A stretch of 64,000 nt of DNA from a virus. The stretch lies in the IMG/VR virus record IMGVR_UViG_3300046694_000223, positions 62,001 to 126,000 of that record, one strand, 5' to 3'. The notes under the pieces were generated by a model. That model did not search any database. It saw only the letters and a program-made list of their open reading frames with translations, and was not told where the DNA came from. Below are positions 49,803-59,800 of this stretch, piece after piece. The translations under genes were made by a program, and so were the position numbers. Each line of letters starts with the position of its first letter. Within the stretch, counting starts at the first letter, position 1.

Positions 49803-50809
49803 AGTGAAGAAATATATTTGTCATACAGTTCTTGCAGTCCCTTTGTGCGTCCTTCGATTGCACTCTTCTTTGTTCCTCCAGCTCCACAATGTTTACGATA
49901 TGCATCTGATTTGTTCCATGTTTTTGAATAGTCATGTAAGAATGGAATTAGATTATGATTAAATTCATTGTTTACAATTAGATTCACAAACGACACAAGA
50001 TTAATTTTAGTAACAAATTTATTGTATTCGGGAAAAGCCTGATTGATCATGTTAAATGCTTGAGTAACTTTATCAACAACATCTTCCGTAATTTCATTTT
50101 CGCTCACTGCTTTTTCAACATCTTTATTACCGAACGCTTCCCATTCATAACCACCAACCAACACCAAAGATTGAAGAACAGATATTTGACGTTCAGACTT
50201 CTTTACTGAGCCATCAGGAAAGTGCGCAGTAGTTGTGTATAAAGTGTTATTAGTCACTGTATCATGAACATACTGCTGAACTTTAGATGAGGCTGAAACA
50301 AGCGCCAGATGTTCCTTGGACATTGGAACAGAGGAATTAAGGCGATAGAAAATTTGAGAAACTACTGTTTCTTCGTCATCGTCATCTTCAAGTTCAATTA
50401 CGCGAATGGTTAGTGAATATCCGTTTAAAGCATTTTGCACTTCTTCGTCCAGTTCTGAATATTTCTTTCCTGCTATCTCATGCATTTCACCTGTTGATTC
50501 AATATATACGGGTGGCAGGTCATCAGTAAGCGCAAATTTGTCGTTTCTGTAATCATAGATAGTGTTTAATCTTTGAAGCCCATCCAAAACATCATACACA
50601 TTTACCATCTTCCCATTAACTTCTCTTTGATGTTTGATTGCATACACATCTGGAATAAATAAACGTAAAGCTGAATCAATCAAGAGTGATCTATTTACTG
50701 GCTTCCACTGGCCTCCAGGACGTTGCAGAGGATTATCAAAGACAATAGTTCCACGATTAATGCCCGTTACAATCTCATTAATATTTCTTTGCCATGCTGA
50801 TCTTTTCAT
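49799..50809 (-). CDS. DUF262-family protein
   Basis: 336 residues. IVFDNPLQRPGGQW and YDVLDGLQRLNTIYDY are the DUF262 blocks, followed by FYRLNSSVPMSKEHL; the C-terminal third is helical. No HNH or DUF1524 nuclease part, unlike GmrSD defence enzymes. Possibly a ParB-like regulatory or anti-defence protein. Downstream of an HTH gene in one unit. Confidence 0.8.
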   Translation of the reverse strand: MKRSAWQRNINEIVTGINRGTIVFDNPLQRPGGQWKPVNRSLLIDSALRLFIPDVYAIKHQREVNGKMVNVYDVLDGLQRLNTIYDYRNDKFALTDDLPPVYIESTGEMHEIAGKKYSELDEEVQNALNGYSLTIRVIELEDDDDEETVVSQIFYRLNSSVPMSKEHLALVSASSKVQQYVHDTVTNNTLYTTTAHFPDGSVKKSERQISVLQSLVLVGGYEWEAFGNKDVEKAVSENEITEDVVDKVTQAFNMINQAFPEYNKFVTKINLVSFVNLIVNNEFNHNLIPFLHDYSKTWNKSDAYRKHCGAGGTKKSAIEGRTKGLQELYDKYISSL

Positions 50810-50823
50810 TTATAAAACCTCCG

Positions 50824-51048
50824 TCAATTGTTATTGTATTTTTCTTTCAATTCATTTAGATCAATGTTTAAAATTATAGATAAATTCATTAGTTCATCTG
50901 CGGATAAGTTATTGCGGATCAACTTGCCACTAAAGGTTTTTTCATTCATTCCCATTCGTTCAGCAACCATAAATATTTTTAATTTTCTATCGTACTTTAT
51001 TATCTTCTTGATGTAGTCTCCCATGTTGAAATCAGTTATTGTAATCAC
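50824..51048 (-). CDS. HTH regulator, 74 aa
   Basis: Residues 20-50 (LKIFMVAERMGMNEKTFSGKLIRN) form a helix-turn-helix of XRE type, ending with the typical LDELKE-like segment (NIDLNELKEKY). GTG start as given; ATG 51024 is possible. Preceded by a 16 bp inverted repeat, its likely operator. Probably controls itself and the DUF262 gene. Confidence 0.72.
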   Translation of the reverse strand: MITITDFNMGDYIKKIIKYDRKLKIFMVAERMGMNEKTFSGKLIRNNLSADELMNLSIILNIDLNELKEKYNNN

Positions 51049-51082
51049 CTTCTTACTTCATTTCTCCTGCTTTCTTAATTCA

Positions 51083-51111
51083 ATCTTACCATAATAATTC
51101 TTCAATATAAA
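51083..51111 (-). promoter_or_regulatory. Promoter of the HTH gene
   Basis: -35 TTTATA, 17 bp, -10 TAAGAT. The left arm of the inverted repeat fills the spacer. Confidence 0.62.
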
Positions 51112-51138
51112 GTCTTTTCTTCATATTGAAGAATTATT
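51093..51138. repeat. 16 bp perfect inverted repeat (operator)
   Basis: AATAATTCTTCAATAT (51093-51108) and ATATTGAAGAATTATT (51123-51138), 14 nt apart, across the HTH promoter. Confidence 0.85.
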
Positions 51139-51169
51139 ACCAGATAAAATTGACATTTCATTTGGTCTA

Positions 51170-51385
51170 TCACTTAGTTAAAGTACCGTTCACCATTTCC
51201 AAACTATCCACCAAAGCATTCAACAACCTAATTTCAGAAATAGGATAATCAGAAATCTTGCCCACTCTATTACCTTCAGAATCTTTATGCATTACTTTTA
51301 TGTATCTTACTCCAGCTTCGTTATATTCTGTCACCCATATCTGAAGACCATTTTCTGTATCACCTGTATACAACCATGATTCCAT
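51170..51385 (-). CDS. Hypothetical protein, 71 aa
   Basis: SD AAAGGAGCAAATAAA. Beta-rich with a helical end. Function unknown. Confidence 0.7.
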   Translation of the reverse strand: MESWLYTGDTENGLQIWVTEYNEAGVRYIKVMHKDSEGNRVGKISDYPISEIRLLNALVDSLEMVNGTLTK

Positions 51386-51425
51386 TTTATTTGCTCCTTT
51401 TATATAAAATTAAAAGTTCATCAAA

Positions 51426-51683
51426 TTATTTCTCGTCCAAGACAATGCTCCAGAAGTTTTCATTCTGTTGTGCAATCATCAAATCCGTTAAGATGTTCTC
51501 ATTTTCGTAACCTGTAAGATTTACAAATACCAGTTGTCTAAATTCGGTATCTGGAGCATGATATTTAGATCCGTCAATAACTTTATCTCTCCAAACAATT
51601 TTACATCCATTTGGTTTTACAGCTTTCATATTACCATTCTTTGCGAGTATTTGAACAGCTTCGAATAGATTTAGATTCTCCAT
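51426..51683 (-). CDS. Hypothetical protein, 85 aa
   Basis: SD GGAGGCGGTAATTA. NLFEAVQILAKNGNMKAVK followed by strands; a layout shared by small phage proteins (DUF2829-like) but not firm. Confidence 0.68.
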   Translation of the reverse strand: MENLNLFEAVQILAKNGNMKAVKPNGCKIVWRDKVIDGSKYHAPDTEFRQLVFVNLTGYENENILTDLMIAQQNENFWSIVLDEK

Positions 51684-51730
51684 TAATTACCGCCTCCACA
51701 CTATTGTATTTGTTTCTCTTCTTATCTATA

Positions 51731-51759
51731 AGAATACACTATACACAATTTATTGTCAA
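51731..51759 (-). promoter_or_regulatory. Promoter with element, 51.7 kb
   Basis: -35 TTGACA, 17 bp, -10 TATTCT; element at 51765-51779. Confidence 0.8.
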
Positions 51760-51819
51760 CTATATATTTATTCATTAAATGAAAAATGCCTAGTGATTAA
51801 TTCACCAAGCACTCACTTT

Positions 51820-52074
51820 TTATTTAAAATTAACCAACTCATACTTTCCTCTTTCCAATCTCCTGTAATCATTAAACACTTCAACGTGATTTTGTTTAGC
51901 ATTAATGCAGCACTTAGATACGATATGTGTTCTAATCGTTCTTGTATTATAATTTGAACCGTTCTGTACCATCAATGTTATGGCTTCAATAGGTGTAAAT
52001 TCATTTTTACCCTTATCCTTTACTAACGTTCTGACCGTCTTCAACAACTCATCTCTACACGTTGTATAAGCCAT
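51820..52074 (-). CDS. Winged-helix-like protein, 84 aa
   Basis: ATG at 52074 after GGGAGGCGTTAAA. The pattern FTPIEAITLMVQNGSNYNT, TIRTHIVSKCC, then RLERGKYELV resembles the small winged-helix DUF7669-type proteins found with nucleases and in phages. DNA binding expected. Confidence 0.65.
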   Translation of the reverse strand: MAYTTCRDELLKTVRTLVKDKGKNEFTPIEAITLMVQNGSNYNTRTIRTHIVSKCCINAKQNHVEVFNDYRRLERGKYELVNFK

Positions 52075-52187
52075 TTTAACGCCTCCCATAGCTCTTTCTG
52101 CCATAGTAACACATCTAAATAAATCGCGTAAGTAATGACCTGTTGTGACTCTGTGTTGTGATTATAGGCGATGAAAGACGGGTTTTA

Positions 52188-52370
52188 TCAAATGACAGTT
52201 ACGAATTTTTCAACATCGCTCACATTCATTGTCATAATTTCTTTTGAATCTTCATGTCTCAATACTAATTCAAATCTGCTCCCTGCAACAATCATAAAAA
52301 CTTCCCCGTTTTGACTGATTGCGTTGTAACCACTTCTAATTACATCATTTGCTGTTTTCAAGGTTATCAC
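52188..52370 (-). CDS. Hypothetical protein, 60 aa
   Basis: SD AAGGAGTGATAACC is next to the ATG. Beta-rich. Function unknown. Confidence 0.68.
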   Translation of the reverse strand: MITLKTANDVIRSGYNAISQNGEVFMIVAGSRFELVLRHEDSKEIMTMNVSDVEKFVTVI

Positions 52371-52413
52371 TCCTTATATTTTAATAAATTCACTCTTTTA
52401 TCTGCTTGTGTAA

Positions 52414-52776
52414 TTATTGAACATATCGGTATGATTCAAAGTCGTTAAGACATTCTTCACATACTCTGCCATTAAAAAGAACTTTTTTTTCTTTAATGAA
52501 ATCGAATCTTCTTCCAATTACTTTTGAAACTGATACGTGTCTTCCGCAGCAACGGCAATATTCTTTGTATGCACACACCTCTTCAAGCTTGGCATTGGTT
52601 ACGCCCTGCTCCATTACCTCGTAGGCATATTCAATGCTTTCAAAAGTATTATCAATAACCTGCTCCCATCCATTATCAATTAAAGAAAAAAGTTTCTTGT
52701 TACTGGTCTTTTCTGCATCCAGCACTAGAGCTACAGCACCACTTTCAGATTCTTTAATAAAACCATAGATGTGCAT
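52414..52776 (-). CDS. Zinc-binding protein, 120 aa
   Basis: C-terminal CRCCGRH and CEECLND form a zinc site around a beta hairpin; N-terminal half is acidic. SD GGAGGAATAACA. Confidence 0.72.
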   Translation of the reverse strand: MHIYGFIKESESGAVALVLDAEKTSNKKLFSLIDNGWEQVIDNTFESIEYAYEVMEQGVTNAKLEEVCAYKEYCRCCGRHVSVSKVIGRRFDFIKEKKVLFNGRVCEECLNDFESYRYVQ

Positions 52777-52850
52777 TGTTATTCCTCCAAAAAAGATATT
52801 TGATCTTAGTATAACATGAAGTTATTAGAGCTTATGAAATGAGTAATTTA

Positions 52851-53042
52851 TTAAATGTCTGCCAATTCTTCAATAGTAACGTGTCCATCTTTGATGAACG
52901 TATCACTTACACCAAATTCACCGTTTCTGTCAAAAAATATATTCACTCCAGCATTTGAACAAAGATAAGTTCCCACTTTGGATTTATTTAAGTTCTTGTA
53001 CGTTATTTCGTATGGTACTCCACGTTCGAATTTCATGTTCAT
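52851..53042 (-). CDS. Hypothetical protein, 63 aa
   Basis: SD AGGAGGTAATGAAC. Beta-rich, possibly a small barrel. Function unknown. Confidence 0.7.
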   Translation of the reverse strand: MNMKFERGVPYEITYKNLNKSKVGTYLCSNAGVNIFFDRNGEFGVSDTFIKDGHVTIEELADI

Positions 53043-53057
53043 TACCTCCTATAGATA

Positions 53058-53435
53058 TTAAACAGTCATTAATTCCTTTAATTCCTCATTTATCATTTCA
53101 ACTTCTTTTCTGAATTTTTCTTCTGACATTTCCCAAATAACATCACGAGGTTTATCAAATAATGAGATAACATCCTCTGCCGCTTCTCCATTGCAATCCA
53201 GTATCACTCTGATTCTCTTCTTAATCTCTGTACGTTGCTCATGTGCTGTCTGCATAACTTTCTCGTCTCTATCTTTAACCCACTGAGGGATCAACTTGAA
53301 TTTATTGCGGCTGCTATATAATGTATGTCCGTCCGAAACCTCGCCTTTACCATTACATTCGTAACAAGTACCGCCATCAATTGCAATATAGTTGAGTATT
53401 ACTTTTCTGCCGTGATATTTCGGGCATTTCTTCAT
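53058..53435 (-). CDS. DnaJ-zinc-finger-like protein, 125 aa
   Basis: GGTCYECNGKGEV at 21-33 is a CxxCxGxG repeat as in DnaJ, present once and paired with a CPKYHG site at the start; the rest is charged helices. SD GGAGGCGGCCAAC. Confidence 0.7.
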   Translation of the reverse strand: MKKCPKYHGRKVILNYIAIDGGTCYECNGKGEVSDGHTLYSSRNKFKLIPQWVKDRDEKVMQTAHEQRTEIKKRIRVILDCNGEAAEDVISLFDKPRDVIWEMSEEKFRKEVEMINEELKELMTV

Positions 53436-53470
53436 GTTGGCCGCCTCCTATGTATTAATCTTATGAATAC

Positions 53471-53499
53471 ATCATATCACACTTTTATGTGTTTGTATA
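53471..53499 (-). promoter_or_regulatory. Promoter with element, 53.5 kb
   Basis: -35 TATACA, 17 bp, -10 TATGAT; element at 53500-53514 directly abuts the -35. Confidence 0.72.
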
Positions 53500-53696
53500 T
53501 ATTTATTTATTAAATTATTCTCACTAATATTTATACAATATTGTGTATTTTCTCATGAAAAATACGACACTCATAAACTAAGTATCGTATGAATATTCAT
53601 ATAAAATTTGATGAAATCTTGTTTTTATCAGGTTTATTTACTTTGATAATTTAAATTGATCGCGAGACATAAAATTAATATTTCTTCTTATATAAA

Positions 53697-53726
53697 AATA
53701 AGAGGGGAAGAAATCCCCCCCTGCTA
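53697..53726 (-). terminator. Terminator after the 53.7 kb gene
   Basis: G-rich/CCCC stem followed by CTCTTATTTTTAT on the minus strand. Confidence 0.7.
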
Positions 53727-53972
53727 TCTTGTCATTTCCCAAAGTTTTAAATTTTCTTTCATGATGATGTTCATTTCATCTACATATTGTTTTTGCTCAC
53801 TTTTCGATAATCCTGCTTGATTGAACGTTTCCAACAATTGATTTGCGTAGTTATTCTTTTGAATTCTACCTTCGCTTGCATCCCATTTTGCCATTAGAAC
53901 ATTAGCTTTTCTAAGAAATCCCGTTGCCGCTTCTACGCCCATTTTCTTATCAAGTATTCCGCTAATTGTCAT
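53724..53972 (-). CDS. Hypothetical protein, 82 aa
   Basis: SD AAAGGAGCGAATTAGA. Helical, basic middle. Function unknown. Confidence 0.7.
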   Translation of the reverse strand: MTISGILDKKMGVEAATGFLRKANVLMAKWDASEGRIQKNNYANQLLETFNQAGLSKSEQKQYVDEMNIIMKENLKLWEMTR

Positions 53973-54017
53973 TCTAATTCGCTCCTTTAGAATATGTATT
54001 ATCTTCTTCTTGTTTTA

Positions 54018-54045
54018 ATTATACTCACTTCAGAAATAATTGCAA
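54018..54045 (-). promoter_or_regulatory. Promoter with diverged element, 54.0 kb
   Basis: -35 TTGCAA, 16 bp, -10 TATAAT; a diverged element (54057-54072) lies upstream. Confidence 0.68.
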
Positions 54046-54095
54046 TACTTTTATTATATTTATTTTTATAAACATATCATGAAATATGGTATTTA

Positions 54096-54680
54096 TCAAG
54101 ATACTTTGTCTAATTCAACTGCAATTTCTTGCTTCCAGTTAATAAGTGCAACAATATTACGTTGCAATTCTTTATTGCTGAGATAAGTCTCACTATTATT
54201 CATGCTGTCGCTCATCGATTCAATCTCATTGCTCACTGCTTCCTTAATATCATGAAGATATCTACTTGCATAATTTAATGGGAAATTACCATTCCAATCT
54301 CGAAGAGAATAAAAACAGGTTCCATCCGAGTAACTTTGTTTATGTAAAGAAAGCACTTCGCCATTTTTAGAGTTTGATTTAAATAAAATTTCATTGTTTA
54401 CAATCTTCTTCTGCCCCTTTATTTCTTCCCCGGCCATATAACAGGCTCCGCAAGATTCACTATCAAAATCTGAATTTAATTTAATTAATGTATTATCAAT
54501 TAAACAATATATATTTGAATCTACAATATAATAGGACTTTCCGCTGTTAAATCGTTTATCTTCTACCCACTCTTCGTTAATATTTTTGTTGTATACAATA
54601 ACTTCAAATTCATATTTAAGATTGCCGAATTTATCTTCAAATTGATTTTTATCAAAATTCATTCTTTTCAAGAAAACCAC
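54096..54680 (-). CDS. Hypothetical protein, 194 aa
   Basis: Beta-rich first 120 residues with a CGACY motif near 77, then a helical tail. SD AGGGGAGTGG is close to the start. Function unknown. Confidence 0.7.
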   Translation of the reverse strand: MVFLKRMNFDKNQFEDKFGNLKYEFEVIVYNKNINEEWVEDKRFNSGKSYYIVDSNIYCLIDNTLIKLNSDFDSESCGACYMAGEEIKGQKKIVNNEILFKSNSKNGEVLSLHKQSYSDGTCFYSLRDWNGNFPLNYASRYLHDIKEAVSNEIESMSDSMNNSETYLSNKELQRNIVALINWKQEIAVELDKVS

Positions 54681-54684
54681 TCCC

Positions 54685-54930
54685 CTATAATTTTTTCTTG
54701 TTAAAGTTTCTTATTCGGGCTGGATACCTATTTAAAAAATCTGCTATTTCATTCATCTTTTCTATAACCCGATGTTCGTTTCCCCCAATAATGTAATAGT
54801 TTTTTTCAATTTCCTTTGATTCTTCAAGTAACGCTTGAGCTTCTATTCCTCTATTAATAACATCGCCTAGAAGTTTTTTGTGCTTATCAAGTTCTTTTAG
54901 TGCATCCATTTTCTGTGTCTCCATTATCAC
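54685..54930 (-). CDS. Hypothetical helical protein, 81 aa
   Basis: SD AAGGAGATAGTGATA. Probably coiled coil. Four bases before the next gene. Confidence 0.7.
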   Translation of the reverse strand: MIMETQKMDALKELDKHKKLLGDVINRGIEAQALLEESKEIEKNYYIIGGNEHRVIEKMNEIADFLNRYPARIRNFNKKKL

Positions 54931-54948
54931 TATCTCCTTATAAAATTA

Positions 54949-55131
54949 TCATTTCGTGAGTATATTTTCTAATTGAACCTTTGTTAATTCACTCATTTTA
55001 ATATTGTTATTCTTGGCAAGCTCTAATGTGTCACGAATGAACTCTTTCTTTGCTCCTTCGGGCCAGCATCTCCGACAGCTAATGACTCTAATCATATATT
55101 TATATTTTTCTTCCGCCTCAGTATTTACCAT
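54949..55131 (-). CDS. Hypothetical protein, 60 aa
   Basis: Starts inside the end of the upstream gene (7 nt overlap). Basic, with SCRRC near the middle. Function unknown. Confidence 0.65.
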   Translation of the reverse strand: MVNTEAEEKYKYMIRVISCRRCWPEGAKKEFIRDTLELAKNNNIKMSELTKVQLENILTK

Positions 55132-55388
55132 GCTTCAGTATCTCCGTATTGACTTTTGCCTGTAGCATATTCATAAGCTTTAAGGAAGATTTCCATTGTG
55201 TTTTCATCGATCATTTTTGATGTCCAATTGTCTTCAACATCACCATCAACATAAAAGTCATCAGATCCAAACCGCGAATTCGTATTAATAAGAGCAAAGG
55301 AGTTAGGGGCAATTACTGTATCTGTATCAAAGTTAGTAACTACGATAGTTGTAAAGTTTTCACGGTTAATTACTTTTAGTTGGTTCAT
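55125..55388 (-). CDS. Hypothetical protein, 87 aa
   Basis: ATG at 55388 after GGAGCGTGATACAT. Beta-rich N-terminal part, acidic loop DVEDNW, helical end. Confidence 0.65.
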   Translation of the reverse strand: MNQLKVINRENFTTIVVTNFDTDTVIAPNSFALINTNSRFGSDDFYVDGDVEDNWTSKMIDENTMEIFLKAYEYATGKSQYGDTEAW

Positions 55389-55420
55389 ATGTATCACGCT
55401 CCGCTTCATTTGATATTTAC

Positions 55421-55449
55421 ATCATAACACATTTATTTATTTCTGTCTA
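55421..55449 (-). promoter_or_regulatory. Promoter with element, 55.4 kb
   Basis: -35 TAGACA, 17 bp, -10 TATGAT; element at 55454-55468. Confidence 0.75.
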
Positions 55450-55469
55450 CATATATTTATTAATTAAAG

Positions 55470-55754
55470 CTATTCGCATTCATATTCCCGTATCAACTTC
55501 TTTGCAATCCATCGGTCAGACATTTCAGCTATGTGCATTTCGTTAAAGTCATCTTCAAACATTCCATTACCTTTATATGCTGCCCATGCTCCATCTTCAG
55601 CAAGTTCCAGGAACACTCTGCGAAGCTCTGGAACCGTGTATTCATTACACTTGATATCTCCACCAGTTGCAGCGGAAACGGCCTTAGACACTCTCTTGAT
55701 CAGCGTTTCAATCGGAGTTACCTTTTTGACTTGTGCTAATGTTGTTGTTGTCAT
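55470..55754 (-). CDS. Hypothetical protein, 94 aa
   Basis: ATG at 55754 after GAGGTGATATAT. Helical, with VSAATGGDIKCNEYTVPELR. Function unknown. Confidence 0.7.
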   Translation of the reverse strand: MTTTTLAQVKKVTPIETLIKRVSKAVSAATGGDIKCNEYTVPELRRVFLELAEDGAWAAYKGNGMFEDDFNEMHIAEMSDRWIAKKLIREYECE

Positions 55755-55784
55755 ATATATCACCTCTTCATTAGGAATAACTAA

Positions 55785-55813
55785 ATTATAGCATGTATAA
55801 ATTCATAGTTCAA
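55785..55813 (-). promoter_or_regulatory. Promoter with element, 55.8 kb
   Basis: -35 TTGAAC, 17 bp, -10 TATAAT; element at 55818-55832. Confidence 0.82.
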
Positions 55814-55865
55814 CATATATTTATTAATTAAAAAAGACCCGTTAAGGTCTGTTTTAAAAAGCCGT

Positions 55866-56303
55866 TTACACACTTATTTCACATTCTAAAACTAAATCGA
55901 TTAATTTTATAGTTGGCTCCCATGGTCTTTTTTCAATAGATCCGGTTAATACCGTTGTAGTCATATTATTAATAAAAAAATTATCAGTAGAACAAATCCC
56001 ATGTGACTTTAAAGCTTCTAAATAATCCTTTTCTTTTTTCAAGCCTTTAGAGTGACAGTACCATCTTGTGAGCATGCCTACTAGTAAATCATCTACACAA
56101 AAGCAAAAATCTGGATTCGCAAGAGCCATTTTAAATCTAATTGTTGGTGTTTCGTAATAAGTAATCTCCGCTAAGACTTTTTGACCCTTGGAGAATTCAA
56201 CATTCCCAGTGAAATTAATCCCCCATATTTTATTAGCAAAAAAATTAGCTTTTCGTTTTAGTTCTGCACCGTACTGTTCATAATTTATGGGGGATTTTTT
56301 CAT
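55866..56303 (-). CDS. Hypothetical protein, 145 aa
   Basis: Alpha/beta, several Cys in the middle (DFCFCVDDLL). SD AGAGGAGCGAATTTCTA. Function unknown. Confidence 0.7.
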   Translation of the reverse strand: MKKSPINYEQYGAELKRKANFFANKIWGINFTGNVEFSKGQKVLAEITYYETPTIRFKMALANPDFCFCVDDLLVGMLTRWYCHSKGLKKEKDYLEALKSHGICSTDNFFINNMTTTVLTGSIEKRPWEPTIKLIDLVLECEISV

Positions 56304-56318
56304 TAGAAATTCGCTCCT

Positions 56319-56684
56319 CTATTCTTCTTCAATAAAATTCCCTTCGTTGTCGAACTGTTCACTATCTTTACTGTCAATAAAAACTTCTTTAAAGAATTTA
56401 ATATCATTCTGATCATCAACAACCATTAAGGCTTCATCACGAGTATTAACATAAATTTTTGCATTTTTAGGTGAGAAGTCATATCCCGCAATACCCTCTA
56501 GATAACTCATTGTTTCGGTTGGAGCAAACAGGATTACCTCTTCCTCAGAAAATACATACGTAAACAGTTCAAGGCTGTCTACTGTTAGTTCGTAATATTC
56601 TGCTATGTATCCCATTTGTTTTGGAGTTAACTGCGCACCTTCGTTAGCAATCTTGTTGTACTTTTCCGAAATAATATTAATCAT
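56319..56684 (-). CDS. Hypothetical acidic protein, 121 aa
   Basis: SD AAAAGGAGAATGATTAG. Acidic, ending in SEQFDNEGNFIEEE. Probably co-transcribed with the gene downstream. Confidence 0.7.
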   Translation of the reverse strand: MINIISEKYNKIANEGAQLTPKQMGYIAEYYELTVDSLELFTYVFSEEEVILFAPTETMSYLEGIAGYDFSPKNAKIYVNTRDEALMVVDDQNDIKFFKEVFIDSKDSEQFDNEGNFIEEE

Positions 56685-56737
56685 CTAATCATTCTCCTTT
56701 TAATATAATATATTATGCGGTACTTGACCACGTAATT

Positions 56738-56766
56738 ATTGTAACATGTTGTTTATAATTAGTCAA
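56738..56766 (-). promoter_or_regulatory. Promoter with element, 56.7 kb
   Basis: -35 TTGACT, 17 bp, -10 TACAAT; element variant at 56778-56792. Confidence 0.8.
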
Positions 56767-56853
56767 CTATTTATTTATTTTTATTTATTAAACTATTTGA
56801 AATAAGTGTTTTATCATGACTTGGTTCAATGAGGGCCAACATCTGATTGACCA

Positions 56854-59800
56854 CTATACAATTTCTTGTTGACCCCAGTTCAACCTAGTGTATCCGTCTT
56901 GATCCTTTTCTTTCGTCATCAGCATGTTTAGAATATCGAAATCAACCCCGAAACGCTCAAATAATTCTTCATCATCTATGTTGTCATCTTTCATGAATAA
57001 ATTAAGCTTTTCTTTGCTCAATATCAATTTAAGCAAATTACTTTCGATACTATTTTCATATGTTACGTAATGAATTTCTTTATTATCGGCCTCAGAATCA
57101 AAACGAATAAATCTCGCTGTAAACTGGTGTAAGCTGGCCCCGTTCCAGGATAATTCCGTTACAATGATTTTATTTACATAATTTATGCTTACACTACTAG
57201 ACAATGATTGCTGAGTGCAAACCATAATAGGGTTGGTATGTTTTTTCATTTCTAAAATCATTTCTTTACGCTGCTTAAGGCTCATATCTTCACCTGTAAC
57301 AATAAATAATTTGCGTTCTGGGAAAAGCTCTCTAATATATCTCGCATAACTATAAACTGTCTTCTTAAAACGACACCCGATAACTACAGGTTCATTATTC
57401 CATTCCTTTATCATAGCAAATACTTTTTTAAATTTAGATGAGTATCCTTTACCGCTATATTCATTAAATAAGTGTGCAGCGCTGCAACTTCTAATTAACA
57501 TATTGAGTTGCTGAATGATTTCTAACATCCTATCTTTTCGACTGTTTCCAGTTCTCTGTACGTTTCTAGCCATTTCATAAAATTCATCAACAATCTTTTT
57601 ATATAGTACATATTCATGGTTATTAAATGTGCAAGTATCTTGAAATCTACTTGCAATGGATCTTCCCGTAATTTCTTCAAACGTTCTAGTAATAATTGTA
57701 GAGTCAATAATATTTTTAAGAATATCTGAATTATAAATATGTTGCGTAGACTGCGACACGCCGAATACAGTTATTTTTTCTGGGATGTGGCTTTCCTGGA
57801 ATAACTTTTGCCCTTTATGATATTGCGGATAAGGCTTTAAATAGTGTGAATTTCGTTCTGTTTTCAGCTCTTTAGTTTTTTTATCTTGTACATAAATTTC
57901 TTCACAGCGATTAATAAAATTCACCGATGAATTAAAGAGCAATTGAAATTGCGGAAATGCTTCCCCTATTGAATTTCTAACACTTGTACCCGTAGTCAAA
58001 AGTTTATGTTTTGCATTCCTAAATACATTCAAAGTCGCTTTTGTTCTTTTGCTTGTCATTGTTGCTATACTGTCGGATTCATCCAGTACTAGGCCAATTT
58101 TATGCTCGTTTAAGCGTATGAATTTCTTAATATGTCTTTGGTACTTGGTTAACATATTAAACGTCACTAGAACGATGTCAGAAGGCTTAATTCTTGCAAT
58201 ACTTTTTAATGAATCAATCTTAACAAATGGGATTCCGTAACTATCTAAAGCAGATTCAAAAGTGCCAGTAATTGCAATCGCTGGAGCAATAATAAACACG
58301 TTTTTAACATTGCTGTGTTGTAAATGATATTGAGCATAAGCAATTGCTGCCAATGATTTACCGCCTCCACAATCCCACTGTAACAGGCCGTAACGCTTCT
58401 GTAGCATCTTTCCTATATCTTCCTTTTGAATTCTGTTCAACTCAATTACACGGTCATTTAGAGAGTCATTAAGCCTATATGAATTTAACCATTCAGAAAT
58501 ATAACCGTTCTGCTGCATTTCTTTAAATGGCTTACTTTGCTGTTTGTATGCTTTCATTTTTCTATTCAATAATTTTCTATAGGTTTGATCTTCAAATGGA
58601 TATTCTCCCTTTATAATCATGTCAATAAAACTAATCTCTTTGACTCCCGTAAACTTAGACAGATATACTTTATTCTTATGAGAGTATCCCTTTAATTTTA
58701 ATCCGCTATTGGTCTTAATCAGTTTAATACAATCTTGCTCATTTTTATGTTGATTCTTTAAGACTCGCTTAAGATATGACAATACTTTATTAGGCGTTAA
58801 ACGGACTTTTTCCCATTCTTCGAACTTCATTCCTTCGGGTTTTTCTTGATCGTAATATTTATTGACTTGTTCCATACATGCGGCATATTTGTTGTTAATA
58901 TTTTTTGATCGTTTGATATCAAATAGGTATTTTTTAACTTTTGACTGAAATTCTAAATTATTTTTACTTTCCTTTTGGTTATTCTGTACTTGCTCAAAGA
59001 ATAATTTATGCTTTATTTTTTCCTTTTGTTCAATTACTGGTGCAATATATGTATTATAAATTGATTCGCTGTTTAAGTCTGAAATTTCGCTTAACATTGA
59101 TAGTCTTGTAATATACAAATTATCATTTGTTACATGTTCACTCTTTTTAGAAAAGAACATAATTTTTGTACGGAATTTATCGACTCCGCTAGAATTAAAA
59201 GAATCAGACGGTAACTCCGCTTGATGGATAAAATTGTACATATCATTCATTTGTTTGATCATTCCACCGTCTGAGAAATCATCTGATAAAAAGGAAACCG
59301 GAACAATTAAGGCAAGTATCCCGCACGGTTTCAAAAGTTCATAGGCTTTAATGCAATAGTATAGTTGACTCAGATATTCCGTTCTATTTATATAAAGTTT
59401 TAAATTAAAAGGTGGATTACCTAAAACATAATCGAAGGTTGTCCTTGGGCTATATTCGCGTACATCTCCGCATGTTGCGTCAATATCAGGATAGAGATAT
59501 TTCATAACTTTATAATTATTTATATTTAGTTCATTTGCATATACGTTTTGATGGTTCGGCAACCAATTAATAAAGTTTCCACTACCCGCCGTTAAATCTG
59601 CAACTAACTGGAATTGATCAATTTTTAAGCAATTAATAAGAAATTTAGATAATGAATGAGGTGTAAAGAATTCTCCTACTTCACGCAATTTTTTAGCCTC
59701 AGTGAATGAGTAAAAGGAATCGAAGTCTTTAAATTCTAAACCATGCAAACCACCCGAACCGCTGTACATGTCGTATATATTCTGCTTAGTAATCCCATGT

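Noticed and set aside
53515-53696. Small genes downstream of the 53.5 kb element
   Set aside because: Only frames of about ten codons; the sequence holds a copy of the intergenic dyad and a terminator.
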